A DNA stretch of 64,000 bases, from the NCBI RefSeq assembly GCF_030824435.1, contig NZ_JAVBXS010000020.1:62001-126000 (forward strand), given 5' to 3'. Position 1 is the first letter of the stretch; the number at the start of each line of letters is the position of its first letter. The notes under the pieces are model-generated. The model was not told where the DNA came from. It saw only the letters and a list, made by a program, of their open reading frames with translations, and ran no database searches. This DNA is from Rheinheimera sp. (GTDB lineage Bacteria; Pseudomonadota; Gammaproteobacteria; Enterobacterales; Alteromonadaceae). A program made the translations under genes and the position numbers. Shown piece after piece: positions 9,509 to 21,585 of this stretch.

Positions 9509-11236
9509 TTAAGGTTTTTGTTTACGGAGGATATAGTTGTTAATTTGCTGCTCCAGAATTGGCAGCGGCAGGCTGCCGTTTTGCAGCAGCGTGTCGTGAA
9601 ATTCACGGACATCAAAAGCATTGCCCAAAGCCTGTTCGGCTTGTTTGCGTAACCTTTTAATAGTAATTTCGCCAAGTTTGTACGACAGCGCTTGGGCTGG
9701 CCAGCTGATATAACGGTCAATTTCTGTGGTGACATTATGCAAGGACAAAGCACTGTTACTTGCCATAAAATCGATGGCCTGCTGCCGGCTCCAACCCATG
9801 GTATGCATGCCTGTATCCACGACTAACCTGGCAGCCCGCCACATTTCATAAGTTAAACGGCCAAAATTACTGTAGGGGTCCTGATAAAAACCTACTTCTA
9901 AACCCAGATATTCAGAATATAAACCCCAACCTTCGCCAAAGGCTGAAGTGTAAAAACTGCGGCGATAAGAAGGCAAATCAGTTTGTTCGTTGGCAAGCGC
10001 CACCTGTAAGTGGTGCCCAGGCACTGCCTCGTGCAGGGTCAGCGCTTCCAGTTCATAAAGCGGCCGTCTGTCCAGCGCATAGGTATTGACCCAATAAAAA
10101 CCAGGTTCGCCGTCACCACGGCCACCGGCATAACGGCCTGTGGTGTATTTAGGCGCTATTTCAGCCGGGACAGGCTCTACGCCATAAGGGGTGCGCGGCA
10201 ACTTTTTAAAGAGTTTAGGCAACTGAGCATCAATTTTTTTCGACAGATAAGCCGCTTCTTTTAGCAACTGCTCTGGAGTTGTCACGTAAAACTGTTTGTC
10301 GGTGCGTAAAAACTGAATAAATTCAGCAAAACTGCCTTTAAAGCCAGTGTCACTGATCACTTTGGTCATTTCAGCACGAATACGCGCCACTTCGTTTAAA
10401 CCAATCTGATGCACTTGTGCCGGTGTCATTTTTAACGTGGTGTAATGCTCCAGCCGGTTTTGATAAAACTCAGCACCTTGTGGCAAGGCCACTGCTGCAA
10501 TACTGTCACGCGCGCCTGGCAGATACTGATTCACAAAAAAGTCATGGTATTGCTGGTAAGCCGGGAAAATCCGGGTGTTGATTACAGTTTTCGCTTGCTG
10601 CTGAAACTGCCGCCACTCAGCATCATTCAAACCGGCAACAGGTTTTTGCAAGGGCCGGAAAAATACCGATTGTTCAGGGTTGTTGCTGATAAAAGAACGA
10701 ATGCCTTCGGCGTAACCATTGAGCACAGCTTTGGGCTGGGTATAACCCTTTGCCAGGCCTTGTCGCATCCATTCTGTCTGCTGTTGCATGTAACTAGGCA
10801 CTGACTCCAGTCGCAGCAGGTAGTTTTCCACATCTTTTTTGTTTTTCAGCACCGACCCCGACAACATAAAAGTCAGGTCGCTGTGAAATCCAGACTCTGA
10901 AGTCAGTGGCATATAATGAGCGCCGTAGCGGTATTCATCCACCTCGTTTTGTAACCGGTACACTAAGATCGCGTGATTGATCTGCTGTTGTTCCGGCAAG
11001 GTACTGACATCCACTGCAGCGAGCTGTGACAATAACTGACGCCTTTTTTTGTCTGCCTCTGCCAAAGTTTCAGCTGACATATCGGGAAGACTGGTTTCGT
11101 TGCGTGGACTGATGTCCTGTGCCTGTTGCCAGATTTTATCAGCCAAAGCTGCAAAGTCGGTCTTGGCCGGAGGTGACTGGGTGGCACATGCCGTCAGCGC
11201 TGTTGCCCAAAACAACACCAGTATTTTATGTTTCAT
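9509..11236 (-). CDS. DUF885 family lipoprotein, putative metallopeptidase
   Basis: 575 residues. The N-terminus carries a signal peptide with lipobox LTAC (Cys at residue 17), so it should be an envelope lipoprotein. The family (DUF885) has a zinc-peptidase-like HEAVPGHHLQ motif, seen here near residue 405, followed by the AFGEGWGLYSEYL block typical of these proteins. The substrate is unknown; some relatives are described as dipeptidyl or oligopeptidases. Transcribed alone, with a perfect 12-base palindrome 30 bases upstream. Confidence 0.88.
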   Translation of the reverse strand: MKHKILVLFWATALTACATQSPPAKTDFAALADKIWQQAQDISPRNETSLPDMSAETLAEADKKRRQLLSQLAAVDVSTLPEQQQINHAILVYRLQNEVDEYRYGAHYMPLTSESGFHSDLTFMLSGSVLKNKKDVENYLLRLESVPSYMQQQTEWMRQGLAKGYTQPKAVLNGYAEGIRSFISNNPEQSVFFRPLQKPVAGLNDAEWRQFQQQAKTVINTRIFPAYQQYHDFFVNQYLPGARDSIAAVALPQGAEFYQNRLEHYTTLKMTPAQVHQIGLNEVARIRAEMTKVISDTGFKGSFAEFIQFLRTDKQFYVTTPEQLLKEAAYLSKKIDAQLPKLFKKLPRTPYGVEPVPAEIAPKYTTGRYAGGRGDGEPGFYWVNTYALDRRPLYELEALTLHEAVPGHHLQVALANEQTDLPSYRRSFYTSAFGEGWGLYSEYLGLEVGFYQDPYSNFGRLTYEMWRAARLVVDTGMHTMGWSRQQAIDFMASNSALSLHNVTTEIDRYISWPAQALSYKLGEITIKRLRKQAEQALGNAFDVREFHDTLLQNGSLPLPILEQQINNYILRKQKP

Positions 11237-11564
11237 AAAAAGATCCCAAAGATAAGTTGCCAGCTGATTGTATACAATTGTCTACGCGGCGACGAAACCT
11301 CCTGCCTGACAATTCCGCCATTTGAGCCGATTTTATAACAGCAATACGTAGAAACTCTGAGCAAAAAGCTGCAATTAGCTGATAAATTTGTAAAAAAACC
11401 ACATTTTATCAAAAAAATCTTGGCGTATGGCAGCGCTGTCGTTATTTTAAAGATGCGAGAAGCTCAAGATGCGCGCTAACCCTTGCGTTCAACCAGCATT
11501 TACGTAACATAAGGGCATTCATTTGCGCTAAGTCTATGCAGTATCCATTGGAGTTTTACTTGGC
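11237..11564. other. Intergenic region between divergent DUF885 and GGDEF genes
   Basis: 328 bases. The only obvious element is the 12-base palindrome at 11267-11278. An AT-rich run at 11380-11420 may hold promoters. No ORF with a ribosome site was seen. Confidence 0.6.
11267..11278. promoter_or_regulatory. Perfect palindrome, possible operator
   Basis: ATTGTATACAAT, 30 bases upstream of the DUF885 gene start. Sites of this form are bound by some GntR-family regulators. No such regulator lies in the window, so the assignment is only suggestive. Confidence 0.35.
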
Positions 11565-12581
11565 ATGATGTATCAGGATTCAATCGATCAAGCGGGTGAA
11601 AAAGCTGCTCTTGCAATGGCTTTTTTACAACGGCATCGTTTGGCTGCCCACCCGGTAAACTTCACCGTAGCTTACGAGTATATCAGCGGCGTCAATGCAG
11701 CCCTGTGCCAAACCATCGAACAAAAATTAACAGCACGTATCGCCTTTGACGATTTTGTGATGGTGGAGCTTTACAGCAATTTTATTGTTACCACCAGCAA
11801 AGAAAATGAACAACTGGTCACCAGAGTCAATCAGATAGTCACTAAGTTAAGTGGTACGGCCGATCTGGCCAGTGAAGCTATTGCGGAATATGTTGAAATA
11901 TTAGACCAGGGCATGCAGGCACTCAACGCCGAACCAACAGTGGATGCAAAAGCAACACTGCACCTGATGATGGATGCAACCATCGAACTTCGCAGCAGCC
12001 AGGAAAAACTGCGTGATCAGCTGCAACATTCGGCAGAACAAAGCCAGATTTTACGTACTGAACTTGATCAGCTGAAAAAAAGCCGCCAGGTTGATGCCCT
12101 GACAGGTCTGTATAACAGGCTCAGCATGCAGGAACATGTGGATGACTGGCTGACTCAGGACCCACAACGCCGTATTGCAGCCATTGCCGTTGATCTGGAC
12201 CATTTCCGTCAGTTTAATCACGATTATGGTTTTAGTATTGGTGATGTGATTTTGTCTAAAGTGGCGAAAAAAATCAGCGCTTATGTGCAAGAAAGTGGTT
12301 TGCCGGTGCGGGCTGGTGGTGAAGAGTTTTTAATTTTGCTGCCTGATGTTGATTTACGCACCGCCAGCGAAATTGCCGAACAAGTACGCCGTGGTGTGGA
12401 AAAACTGCGTTTTGTCTCGTCACGTAGTAAAAAAGCATTACCCAAAATTACCATTTCACTGGGTGTCACCCTGTATCAGTCAGAAGAAAACTGGCATCAA
12501 TTCCTGGCCCGTACCAGCCAGGTACTGACAGTGGCGAAAAGACGCGGCCGCAATCAGGTGGCCACTGAAGCCATGTTGTAA
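11565..12581 (+). CDS. Diguanylate cyclase (GGDEF), cytoplasmic
   Basis: 338 residues. The N-terminal half (about 1-165) is helical with a likely coiled coil and no recognised sensor domain. The GGDEF domain starts near residue 180 (DALTGLYNR) and has an intact GGEEF active site near residue 247, so it should make cyclic di-GMP from GTP. The inhibitory RxxD site five residues before the active site is absent (QESG at that place), which suggests no product feedback through it. No membrane segment. A GGAG ribosome site precedes the ATG. Confidence 0.9.
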   Translation: MMYQDSIDQAGEKAALAMAFLQRHRLAAHPVNFTVAYEYISGVNAALCQTIEQKLTARIAFDDFVMVELYSNFIVTTSKENEQLVTRVNQIVTKLSGTADLASEAIAEYVEILDQGMQALNAEPTVDAKATLHLMMDATIELRSSQEKLRDQLQHSAEQSQILRTELDQLKKSRQVDALTGLYNRLSMQEHVDDWLTQDPQRRIAAIAVDLDHFRQFNHDYGFSIGDVILSKVAKKISAYVQESGLPVRAGGEEFLILLPDVDLRTASEIAEQVRRGVEKLRFVSSRSKKALPKITISLGVTLYQSEENWHQFLARTSQVLTVAKRRGRNQVATEAML

Positions 12582-12592
12582 GACCTGGGCTA

Positions 12593-13678
12593 ATGGCTGC
12601 AGCACTGTTAAAAGATCAAATTAATAGCACTTTGCTTAGTGCCATAGCTCAAAGCTGCAGCCATTATTACCCGGCCTTTCGTGCCGAGGATTTTCTGCAA
12701 CAGCTACAACCCGCGCTTGCAGAGCTTGAACTAAAACAACGTATCCGCCAAACCGCCGCCACTTTGTACCAGTCACTGGATTTACCTTTTGCTCAGGCTT
12801 GCGAAGTGCTCAAGCCAGTCAGCAGCCATTTTGGTGGTATTCCGGGTTTTATTTTCCCGGAGCTGGTGGAACAATTTGGTTTGCAACAGCCCGACATAGC
12901 GCTGGATGCTTTAGGGCATTTTACCCGTTTTTCTACCAGTGAATTTGCCATCCGGCCTTTTTTACAACTGCACCCACAGCAAACGCTGGTGCAAATGTTA
13001 GTCTGGGCAGAAGATAAAGACCATCATCTGCGCCGCCTCGCCAGTGAAGGCTGCCGGCCACGATTGCCATGGGGCCGAGCCCTGCCCGAATTTCAGCGTG
13101 ATGCCAGCCCTATTCTGCCGATACTGGAAAAACTAAAAGCCGATCCTTCAGATTATGTGCGTCGCAGCGTGGCGAATAATCTCAATGACATCAGTAAAGA
13201 TCAGCCTGAACTGGTGTTAGCACTGGCCGGCCGCTGGCAGGGGCAAAGTGAAGAAAGTAACTGGATCATCAAACACGCTTTACGCACTTTACTGAAAAAA
13301 CGCCACCCGGATGCTTTGGCACTGTTTGGCTATCAGAAGCCACAACTGCAGGCATCGCTGCAACTGGGTCATACGCAACTGCAAATGGGTGAGCAGTTGC
13401 AATTTGAGGTGCAACTGCAAAGCCAGCAAGCACTTGGCAAGCTACGACTGGAATACGCCATAGATTTTGCAAGTAAAAGCGGCAAAAGCAGACACAAAGT
13501 TTTTCAACTGCTGGAACGCACAGTCGCAGAACCAGAATTGCAGCTGAGCCGTAGTTATCGTTTTGTCGATATGACCACCCGTAAACATTATCCGGGGCAA
13601 CACCAGTTGCATCTGATCATCAATGGCCAGATTTATTGTTCTGCCCCTTTTGAGTTACAACCGACAGAAGCGGGCTAA
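12593..13678 (+). CDS. AlkC-like DNA glycosylase (HEAT repeats plus Ig-like domain)
   Basis: 361 residues. The region to about 235 is a HEAT-like helical solenoid with the block LRRLASEGCRPRLPWG, typical of the AlkC branch of alkylpurine glycosylases. The last 110 residues are beta-rich and match the Ig-like domain that marks AlkC. These enzymes remove 3-methyladenine and related lesions without flipping the base. The gene starts 11 bases after the GGDEF gene with only a weak ribosome site (ACCTGGGCTA). AlkC rather than AlkD is inferred from the C-terminal domain. Confidence 0.75.
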   Translation: MAAALLKDQINSTLLSAIAQSCSHYYPAFRAEDFLQQLQPALAELELKQRIRQTAATLYQSLDLPFAQACEVLKPVSSHFGGIPGFIFPELVEQFGLQQPDIALDALGHFTRFSTSEFAIRPFLQLHPQQTLVQMLVWAEDKDHHLRRLASEGCRPRLPWGRALPEFQRDASPILPILEKLKADPSDYVRRSVANNLNDISKDQPELVLALAGRWQGQSEESNWIIKHALRTLLKKRHPDALALFGYQKPQLQASLQLGHTQLQMGEQLQFEVQLQSQQALGKLRLEYAIDFASKSGKSRHKVFQLLERTVAEPELQLSRSYRFVDMTTRKHYPGQHQLHLIINGQIYCSAPFELQPTEAG

Positions 13679-13763
13679 TTTGCACCATTTACCGGCTTTT
13701 GATTGGCGTAGCCGGATGGATCTTTTACACTAGCGCCAGTTTCACGCTGACAAAGGCCTTATC

Positions 13764-14543
13764 ATGACAGAGCAGCATCAGGACGCAGCTTCAACTGCAG
13801 AACAAAACACCACCCATTTTGGTTTTAAAACAGTGGCGGCACAGGAAAAAGTTTCCATGGTTGCCAACGTCTTTCATTCGGTGGCTGCCAAATATGACGT
13901 GATGAACGACCTGATGTCTTTGGGTATTCACCGCTTGTGGAAAAGATTTACCATCGACTGCAGCGGTGTAAGACCAGGCCAAAAAGTACTGGACTTAGCC
14001 GGCGGCACCGGCGATTTAACTGCATTATTTTCCAAAAGGGTCGGTCCGACCGGCCAGGTGATTCTGGCGGATATAAACGAATCTATGTTGAATGTCGGTA
14101 AAGACAAACTGCGTGATTTAGGCCTGGTGAACAATATCAGTTATGTGCAGGCGAATGCCGAAGCTTTGCCTTTTGCCGACAACAGTTTTGACATTATTAC
14201 CATCGCTTTTGGTCTGCGTAATGTCACCAATAAAGACGCTGCTTTACGCTCTATGTTCCGGGTATTAAAACCGGGCGGCCGCTTGCTGGTACTGGAGTTT
14301 TCCAAACCAACTGAAGCCTGGCTCAGCAAAGTGTACGACCTGTATTCTTTTAAACTGTTACCTGCCATGGGGCAACTGGTTGCCAATGATCGCGAGTCTT
14401 ATCAATACCTTGCAGAATCCATTCGCATGCACCCTGATCAAGACACTTTAAAGCAGATGATGGATGATGCCGGTTTTAGCCAAACCAGTTATCACAACTT
14501 AACCGGCGGTATAGTGGCGTTGCACCGCGGTTACAAGTTTTAA
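13764..14543 (+). CDS. ubiE: Ubiquinone/menaquinone C-methyltransferase
   Basis: 259 residues, class I SAM-dependent methyltransferase. SAM motif I is [11 protein letters not shown] near residue 75, with the UbiE signatures [22 protein letters not shown] and [15 protein letters not shown]. It methylates the ring of the ubiquinone and menaquinone precursors. First gene of the ubiE-ubiJ-ubiB group, the normal gammaproteobacterial order. A possible ribosome site AAGGCC lies before the ATG. Confidence 0.96.
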   Translation: MTEQHQDAASTAEQNTTHFGFKTVAAQEKVSMVANVFHSVAAKYDVMNDLMSLGIHRLWKRFTIDCSGVRPGQKVLDLAGGTGDLTALFSKRVGPTGQVILADINESMLNVGKDKLRDLGLVNNISYVQANAEALPFADNSFDIITIAFGLRNVTNKDAALRSMFRVLKPGGRLLVLEFSKPTEAWLSKVYDLYSFKLLPAMGQLVANDRESYQYLAESIRMHPDQDTLKQMMDDAGFSQTSYHNLTGGIVALHRGYKF

Positions 14544-14556
14544 GCTGGTTTGCCTG

Positions 14557-15180
14557 ATGCAAAATTTCCGGTTGCCGCCTTTGTTACCACAACTGCTGCT
14601 CAGCATCGCCGAGCCGGTGCTGAACAAGATTGTCAGCCTGGACCCGGATGCAGCAGAACGCTTGCAGCAACTACAAGGCAGGCAACTGGCGGTTGAGCTG
14701 ACCGATCTGCAGTTACGGCTGGTTCTGACAGTTCAACCCAATGGTATCTGGCTGAATCAACATCAGGAAAAAGTAGATTGTGCCCTGATCACCAATCTGC
14801 AAAGCCTGCGTCAGTTAACAGATCCCAGTCAGTTAACCCGGCTTATCCGTGAAAACGCGCTGGATATCGAAGGTGATTTACAGCTGCTGCAGCAATTTAA
14901 TCAGTTTTTTGCCAGATTAAACCCGGCATGGGCCGAACATTTATCCGGTTATATTGGCGACGCAGCGGCGCACAAAGTCAGTCTGTTGTTGCAACAAGCT
15001 CAGCTATTGCTCAGGACAAAACTGGCAGAAGCCGACCTGGTCGTGACAGAACTGGCGCAGGATGAATTGCAGCTAAGTCCACATCCGTCTGAACTGCAAC
15101 ATTTTAGCCAGCAAGTCCATCAACTGGCAGCGCGCACTGAACAACTGGCACGTCAGCTTGCGCTTATCAAGGGGAAATAA
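14557..15180 (+). CDS. ubiJ: Ubiquinone biosynthesis accessory factor UbiJ
   Basis: 207 residues. The N-terminal SCP2 lipid-binding domain (about 20-125) is followed by a helical C-terminus ending in a coiled coil. UbiJ holds late ubiquinone intermediates in the soluble Ubi complex together with UbiK. Its place between ubiE and ubiB supports the call. The TAA stop is followed immediately by the GTG start of ubiB, so translation is probably coupled. Confidence 0.9.
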   Translation: MQNFRLPPLLPQLLLSIAEPVLNKIVSLDPDAAERLQQLQGRQLAVELTDLQLRLVLTVQPNGIWLNQHQEKVDCALITNLQSLRQLTDPSQLTRLIRENALDIEGDLQLLQQFNQFFARLNPAWAEHLSGYIGDAAAHKVSLLLQQAQLLLRTKLAEADLVVTELAQDELQLSPHPSELQHFSQQVHQLAARTEQLARQLALIKGK

Positions 15181-16809
15181 GTGAGCCTGAGCCGGTTTTA
15201 CCAGATCAAAAAAACCTTGTTGCAATATGGCCTGGATGAATTGATCCCGGCGCAGTGGCAACCCTGGTGGGCCAGAGCAGCCAGACTGTCGTTATTCTGG
15301 TTGCGTAATCAACATCCGGATAAAACTGTTGGGGTGCGTCTGAGATTGGCGCTGCAAAGCCTGGGCCCTGTGTGGGTGAAGTTTGGCCAGATGTTATCCA
15401 CCCGACGCGATTTATTCCCGCCCGAACTTGCCGACGAACTGGCTAAGTTGCAGGACAAAGTTGCTCCTTTTGACGGGTTCGAAGCCCAAAAGCTGATTGA
15501 ACAGGCTTTGGGTTTGACCGACATTCACCAGTTGTTTACCGAATTTTCAGTGACACCACTGGCTTCCGCTTCTATTGCGCAGGTGCATGCTGCCCGTTTG
15601 TCACAAGCCGATGGTTCTGTTGCTGATGTGGTGGTGAAAGTGATCCGCCCCGGCATAGAGCCACAAATTCTGGCTGATTTGGCTTTGATGGCCGATATAG
15701 CAGGGGCTGTAGCGCGGTTTTTGCCTGATGGCAAAAGACTCAGACCCCGTGAAGTGGTCGCCGAATACCGTAAAACCATTCTGGACGAACTGGACTTACA
15801 ACGTGAAGCCGCCAACGCCATTCAGCTGCGGCGTAATTTTACCGGCTCAGATTCTTTATATATTCCTTTTGTTTACAGCGACCACAGCCGCCCTAATGTG
15901 ATGGTGATGGAACGGATTTATGGCATTCCGGTTTCTGATATTGCAGCATTGCAGGCACAATGCACAGATATGGAACTGCTGGCTAAACGGGGTGTGGAAG
16001 TGTTTTTTACCCAGGTGTTTCGCGACAGTTTTTTCCACGCCGATATGCATCCAGGTAATATTTTTGTGTCGCGCGACACGCCACAAAACCCAAAATATAT
16101 TGGCATTGACTGCGGTATAGTCGGCACCTTAAACCGCGAAGATAAAAGGTATCTGGCGGAAAATTTTGTCGCTTTTTTTAACCGGGATTATCGCAAAGTG
16201 GCTGAGCTGCATGTGGATTCCGGCTGGGTGCCTTATGACACCAGCATTGAAGAGTTTGAAAGTGCCATCCGCACTGTCTGTGAGCCTATTTTCCAGAAAC
16301 CTCTGGCCGAGATTTCCTTTGGACAGGTGTTGATGAACCTGTTTAACACAGCCCGGCGTTTTAATATGCAGGTACAACCCCAACTGGTGCTGCTGCAAAA
16401 AACCCTGCTTTATATCGAAGGTTTAGGCCGGCAGTTGTATCCGCAACTGGATTTATGGAAAACCGCCAAACCCTTTTTAGAAAACTGGGTGAAAGAACAA
16501 ATAGGCCCCAGAGCCATGCTCAGACAAATTAAAGAAAATTTGCCGTTCTGGGCAGAAAAGCTACCGGAAATGCCCAACCTGTTACATGGCTATCTACAGC
16601 AACAACCCAAAGCACAACAGGCACTGCTGCAACAAATGCAACAGCTGCAACAACGCCAGTTGCAACAGGGGCAAGCGTTAAAACTGGCGGTACTGGCCAG
16701 CGGCGCTGCGGTCAGCGCGGCAGTATTGCTTGCCATTGGCTGGCCAGTGCTGGCTGGCGCTTTAGGGGTTGTCGCTATGTTTTTTGCAACAAAAGCGGTA
16801 TTGTCATAA
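15181..16809 (+). CDS. ubiB: UbiB, atypical kinase/ATPase for ubiquinone biosynthesis
   Basis: 542 residues, starting at GTG. The ABC1/ADCK/UbiB kinase-like domain shows the family KxGQ block ([15 protein letters not shown]), an Ala-rich loop in place of the usual glycine loop ([10 protein letters not shown]), and [10 protein letters not shown] as the catalytic loop. Two hydrophobic helices at the end (about 500-540) anchor it to the inner membrane. It is needed for ubiquinone synthesis and is thought to extract lipid precursors using ATP. The region around 460-500 is very Gln-rich. Confidence 0.95.
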   Translation: MSLSRFYQIKKTLLQYGLDELIPAQWQPWWARAARLSLFWLRNQHPDKTVGVRLRLALQSLGPVWVKFGQMLSTRRDLFPPELADELAKLQDKVAPFDGFEAQKLIEQALGLTDIHQLFTEFSVTPLASASIAQVHAARLSQADGSVADVVVKVIRPGIEPQILADLALMADIAGAVARFLPDGKRLRPREVVAEYRKTILDELDLQREAANAIQLRRNFTGSDSLYIPFVYSDHSRPNVMVMERIYGIPVSDIAALQAQCTDMELLAKRGVEVFFTQVFRDSFFHADMHPGNIFVSRDTPQNPKYIGIDCGIVGTLNREDKRYLAENFVAFFNRDYRKVAELHVDSGWVPYDTSIEEFESAIRTVCEPIFQKPLAEISFGQVLMNLFNTARRFNMQVQPQLVLLQKTLLYIEGLGRQLYPQLDLWKTAKPFLENWVKEQIGPRAMLRQIKENLPFWAEKLPEMPNLLHGYLQQQPKAQQALLQQMQQLQQRQLQQGQALKLAVLASGAAVSAAVLLAIGWPVLAGALGVVAMFFATKAVLS

Positions 16810-16906
16810 TTATTTCTTACAATAAACCAGACAAAGGGCCTGATAGATAGCAGTACAGCGTTCTGCAGGCGTATACTCAGTAACTCAACAAAAAAGGGTC
16901 GTTCTT

Positions 16907-17215
16907 ATGGGTTTTGGTGGTATTAGTATTTGGCAACTGCTGATTATTCTGGTGATTATTGTGTTGTTATTCGGCACTAAAAGGCTGCGTAACATTGGCA
17001 CAGATTTAGGTTCTGCTATCCGTGGTTTTCGCAGCTCCATTAAAGACAACGAAGCAGAAACTCCAGTTGATGCAGATGCCACTTTCCCTGAAGCACGCAA
17101 AGAAGTAACAGCGGCTCCAACAACGCCTGCGTCAACAGCACCGGCTGCTCCTGCCCAACCTGTCGCTCCTTCTGCACCAACTGCAACAAACAACACGGGT
17201 TCAGATAAACACTAA
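16907..17215 (+). CDS. tatA: Twin-arginine translocase subunit TatA
   Basis: 102 residues. One N-terminal membrane helix (about 5-22), then the FG hinge and amphipathic helix ([22 protein letters not shown]), then an Ala/Pro/Thr-rich tail. TatA oligomers form the passage for folded Tat substrates. Preceded by an AAAAAAGGG ribosome region. The stop codon overlaps the tatB start (TAATG). Confidence 0.95.
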   Translation: MGFGGISIWQLLIILVIIVLLFGTKRLRNIGTDLGSAIRGFRSSIKDNEAETPVDADATFPEARKEVTAAPTTPASTAPAAPAQPVAPSAPTATNNTGSDKH

Positions 17216-17607
17216 TGAGCTTCTGGGAACTGGTTCTTTGTGGTGTAGTAGCGCTGATAGTGCTGGGACCTGAACGGTTACCCGGTGCTATCCGCAGTGT
17301 CAGTCAATTTATTAATGGCGTGCGGCAGTTCGGCCAGCAAATGAAAGCTGAGCTGGGTGACGAGCTGCGGGTGCATGAATTGCATCAGAAACTCAAAGAT
17401 GCCGAAGAAAAAGGCTTATTAAACCTGACGCCAAGCGAACTGACCGCTCTGGCCGAACTGCGCCAGGCGGCGGCTGAGGTCAATAACCCTTATGCCGGCA
17501 CTCAGCCAGTTACAACTTCCCCTCAGGCCGAAGCACCACCGGCTTTAACTGCAGTCACAGCTGAACCGAATGAACAAAAAAACGACAAGCCCACACAGCC
17601 CCAATAG
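17215..17607 (+). CDS. tatB: Twin-arginine translocase subunit TatB
   Basis: 130 residues. The helix and hinge ([24 protein letters not shown]) carry the Glu and the GPERLP motif that tell TatB from TatA. A long amphipathic helix and a Pro/Ala-rich tail follow. TatB forms the signal-peptide receptor with TatC. The gene overlaps tatA by one base and the tatC start by 38 bases. Confidence 0.95.
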   Translation: MSFWELVLCGVVALIVLGPERLPGAIRSVSQFINGVRQFGQQMKAELGDELRVHELHQKLKDAEEKGLLNLTPSELTALAELRQAAAEVNNPYAGTQPVTTSPQAEAPPALTAVTAEPNEQKNDKPTQPQ

Positions 17608-18349
17608 CCTGATGGGGCACCTGATCGAACTGCGTAATCGTTTGCTGAAAAGCATTGCCGCAGTGGTGCTGGTTTTTCTGTCGTTGGCTTATTTTGCCAA
17701 CGACATTTACCACCTGCTCAGTCTGCCACTGATGAAAGTCTTGCCCAAAGGCGCCAGTATGATAGCCACTGACGTGGCGGCGCCCTTTTTTGCGCCTTTT
17801 AAGCTGACTTTTATTGTCGCTTGTATACTGGCGGTACCTTATATCCTGTTTCAAATCTGGCGTTTTATTGCGCCAGCCTTGTATAGCAAAGAAAAACATC
17901 TGATAGCGCCACTGATTGCCTCCAGTACCATCTTGTTTTATGCCGGCATTGCCTTTGCTTACTTCTTTGTTTTCCCTATTATTTTTGGTTTTTTTACCAG
18001 CGTTGCCCCCGAAGGCGTCACTATTGCCACCGACATCAGCAGTTATCTGGATTTTGTGTTAAAACTGTTTTTTGCGTTTGGCCTGAGCTTTGAAATACCA
18101 GTGGCTATTTTGTTGTTGATTTGGACAGGCGCTATGACCAGGCAGGACTTGATTGAAAAGCGTCCTTATTTTATTGTCGTGGCATTTGTCATTGCGATGT
18201 TTCTGACACCACCTGACGTGTTATCACAAACCTTGCTGGCCGTACCTATGTGCATTTTGTATGAACTGGGGATCTGGATGGGGCGTTTTTATCAGCCCAA
18301 AGCAGACGACGCAGACGCTGACGAAGAAGCGGAACGCCCGCCACAATAA
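17570..18349 (+). CDS. tatC: Twin-arginine translocase subunit TatC
   Basis: 259 residues with six membrane helices. It binds the twin-arginine signal peptide. Conserved blocks include [24 protein letters not shown] and [14 protein letters not shown] keep the start at 17570 inside tatB because it gives an N-terminus of the length seen in E. coli TatC. The next ATG, at 17612, would cut into it. Neither start has a clear ribosome site, so coupling to tatB is likely. Confidence 0.95.
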   Translation: MNKKTTSPHSPNSLMGHLIELRNRLLKSIAAVVLVFLSLAYFANDIYHLLSLPLMKVLPKGASMIATDVAAPFFAPFKLTFIVACILAVPYILFQIWRFIAPALYSKEKHLIAPLIASSTILFYAGIAFAYFFVFPIIFGFFTSVAPEGVTIATDISSYLDFVLKLFFAFGLSFEIPVAILLLIWTGAMTRQDLIEKRPYFIVVAFVIAMFLTPPDVLSQTLLAVPMCILYELGIWMGRFYQPKADDADADEEAERPPQ

Positions 18350-18362
18350 AACAAGGATTTTT

Positions 18363-18929
18363 ATGAAGTTAAAGCTCATTGTGCTGCTGATGTTCAGTCT
18401 GACACCCCTGGCGTCAACTGCAGCCAGCACTGACAGCCTGGCTAACCAGGTTATGCTTTGCCAGCAACAGCAAAACGACAACAAACGTTTAGCCTGTTTT
18501 GACCAGATAAAACTGCAAAGCGTCAATGCACCAGTGTCGTTACCGCCGCCGGCCTTGACTGCGCCAACAGCATCACATCAGGTACCTGCGGTAGCGGTAA
18601 ATGACAGACCAGCCATAGTTCAAACCACAGCACCAACATCAGCACCGGTTGTTGCCGACACAGAGGCAGACTTTGGCGCCGAAAAACTTAAAAAAGCCGA
18701 ACCTGAACAAACCGAAGAAATCAGTAGCAAAATCACTGGTGTTAAAAAAGATGCCCTGAAAAAACTGACGCTGGAACTGGAAAATGGCCAGCAATGGAGT
18801 CAGATTGGCTCCGAGTATATCCGGATCAAAGTAGGCGACACCGCCACTGTTCGTCGGGCCGCTCTCGGTACTTTTTTGCTTGGTACAGACCAGGTAACCA
18901 AAACCATCAGGGTTCGCCGTGTCAAATAA
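18363..18929 (+). CDS. Exported protein of unknown function with RLACFD motif
   Basis: 188 residues. Signal peptide 1-20 (ending STAA), then a short block with two Cys (VMLCQQQQNDNKRLACFDQI) resembling the C-x(n)-RLACYD motif at the start of several envelope proteins. A Pro/Ala/Thr-rich linker and a C-terminal part with a beta-strand look follow. I infer a periplasmic protein with a disulfide between the two Cys. The ATG at 18363 has an AAGGA site. The end overlaps tatD by 11 bases, so it is co-translated with the Tat-tatD run. Confidence 0.7.
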   Translation: MKLKLIVLLMFSLTPLASTAASTDSLANQVMLCQQQQNDNKRLACFDQIKLQSVNAPVSLPPPALTAPTASHQVPAVAVNDRPAIVQTTAPTSAPVVADTEADFGAEKLKKAEPEQTEEISSKITGVKKDALKKLTLELENGQQWSQIGSEYIRIKVGDTATVRRAALGTFLLGTDQVTKTIRVRRVK

Positions 18930-19718
18930 GGATTTACGCTGGTTTGACGCCGGCGTGAACTTATTCAGCGCTCAGTTTGATACTGACAGGGCGCAAGTGC
19001 TCAGCAATGCCCGTCAGGCCGGAGTTGCCGGTCAACTGCTCATTAGCAGCGATTTAGCAGAAACTGCATTAAATCTTGCTTTGTGTCAGCAACAAAACGA
19101 CTGCCTGACCAGTGCCGGTGTGCATCCGCATCAGGCTGCCGCTGTCAGCGCTGACTGGCAACAACAACTGCAACAGCTGCTGACGCAGGATAAAGTAGTG
19201 GCTGTCGGTGAATGTGGCCTGGATTTTAACCGGATGTTTTCACCGGCAGCACAACAAATTCTGGTATTTGAAGCTCAGCTCAGTCTGGCAAAAACCACAG
19301 ACAAAGCAGTTTACCTGCATGAAAGAGATGCTTTTGATACTCAAATCAGTCTTTTAAAACAACACCAAATCGAACAGGGTATTGCCCATTGTTTTACCGG
19401 CAACACTTTGCAACTAAAAGCTTATCTGGATTTAGGCCTTTATATTGGCATTACCGGCTGGCTTTGTGATGAAAGGCGGGGTGAACTATTGCAACAAGCT
19501 ATACGTTATCTGCCACCAGACCGGTTGATCCTGGAAACCGATGCACCTTTTTTGTTGCCGCGAAACCTGACCGATAAACCCAAATCGCGTCGTAATGAAC
19601 CTGCTTTTATCGCGGCTATAGCCCAGCAGTTGTCAGTTCTGACCGGCTGGTCTCTGGCTGAGATCTCCAGACAAAGCTGCCAAAATGCCAGTCTGTTATT
19701 TCGCAGGGAGCTGGCCTG

Positions 19719-19719
<1 letters not shown>
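18919..19719 (+). CDS. tatD: TatD family metal-dependent hydrolase (DNase)
   Basis: 266 residues starting at GTG. Amidohydrolase-fold TatD protein; the E. coli homologue is a 3'-5' exonuclease on DNA and RNA and has no proven role in Tat transport. Visible metal-site blocks are GVHPHQ near 72, GECGLDFNR near 95, YLHERD near 131, HCFTG near 155 and ETDAPFLLPR near 203. The first HxH motif of most TatD proteins is replaced by GVNL, as in E. coli TatD itself. It overlaps its neighbours on both sides. Confidence 0.9.
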
Positions 19720-21507
<1,788 letters not shown>

Positions 21508-21550
21508 CGCCGTCTTTGCCAATGCAAAAAAACTGTTGAAAAACATCAAT

Positions 21551-21576
21551 AAAAAAGCGCCATCAGGCGCTTTTTT
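21551..21576. terminator. Bidirectional terminator between hemB and gppA
   Basis: AAAAAAGCGCC and GGCGCTTTTTT pair perfectly around ATCA. Runs of T follow on both strands, so it can serve both converging genes. Confidence 0.92.
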
Positions 21577-21585
21577 ATTGCAACA

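Noticed and set aside
15476..15490. tRNA-like T-arm sequence (GGGTTCGAAGCCC)
   Set aside because: Lies in frame inside ubiB, and no acceptor or anticodon arm can be formed around it.
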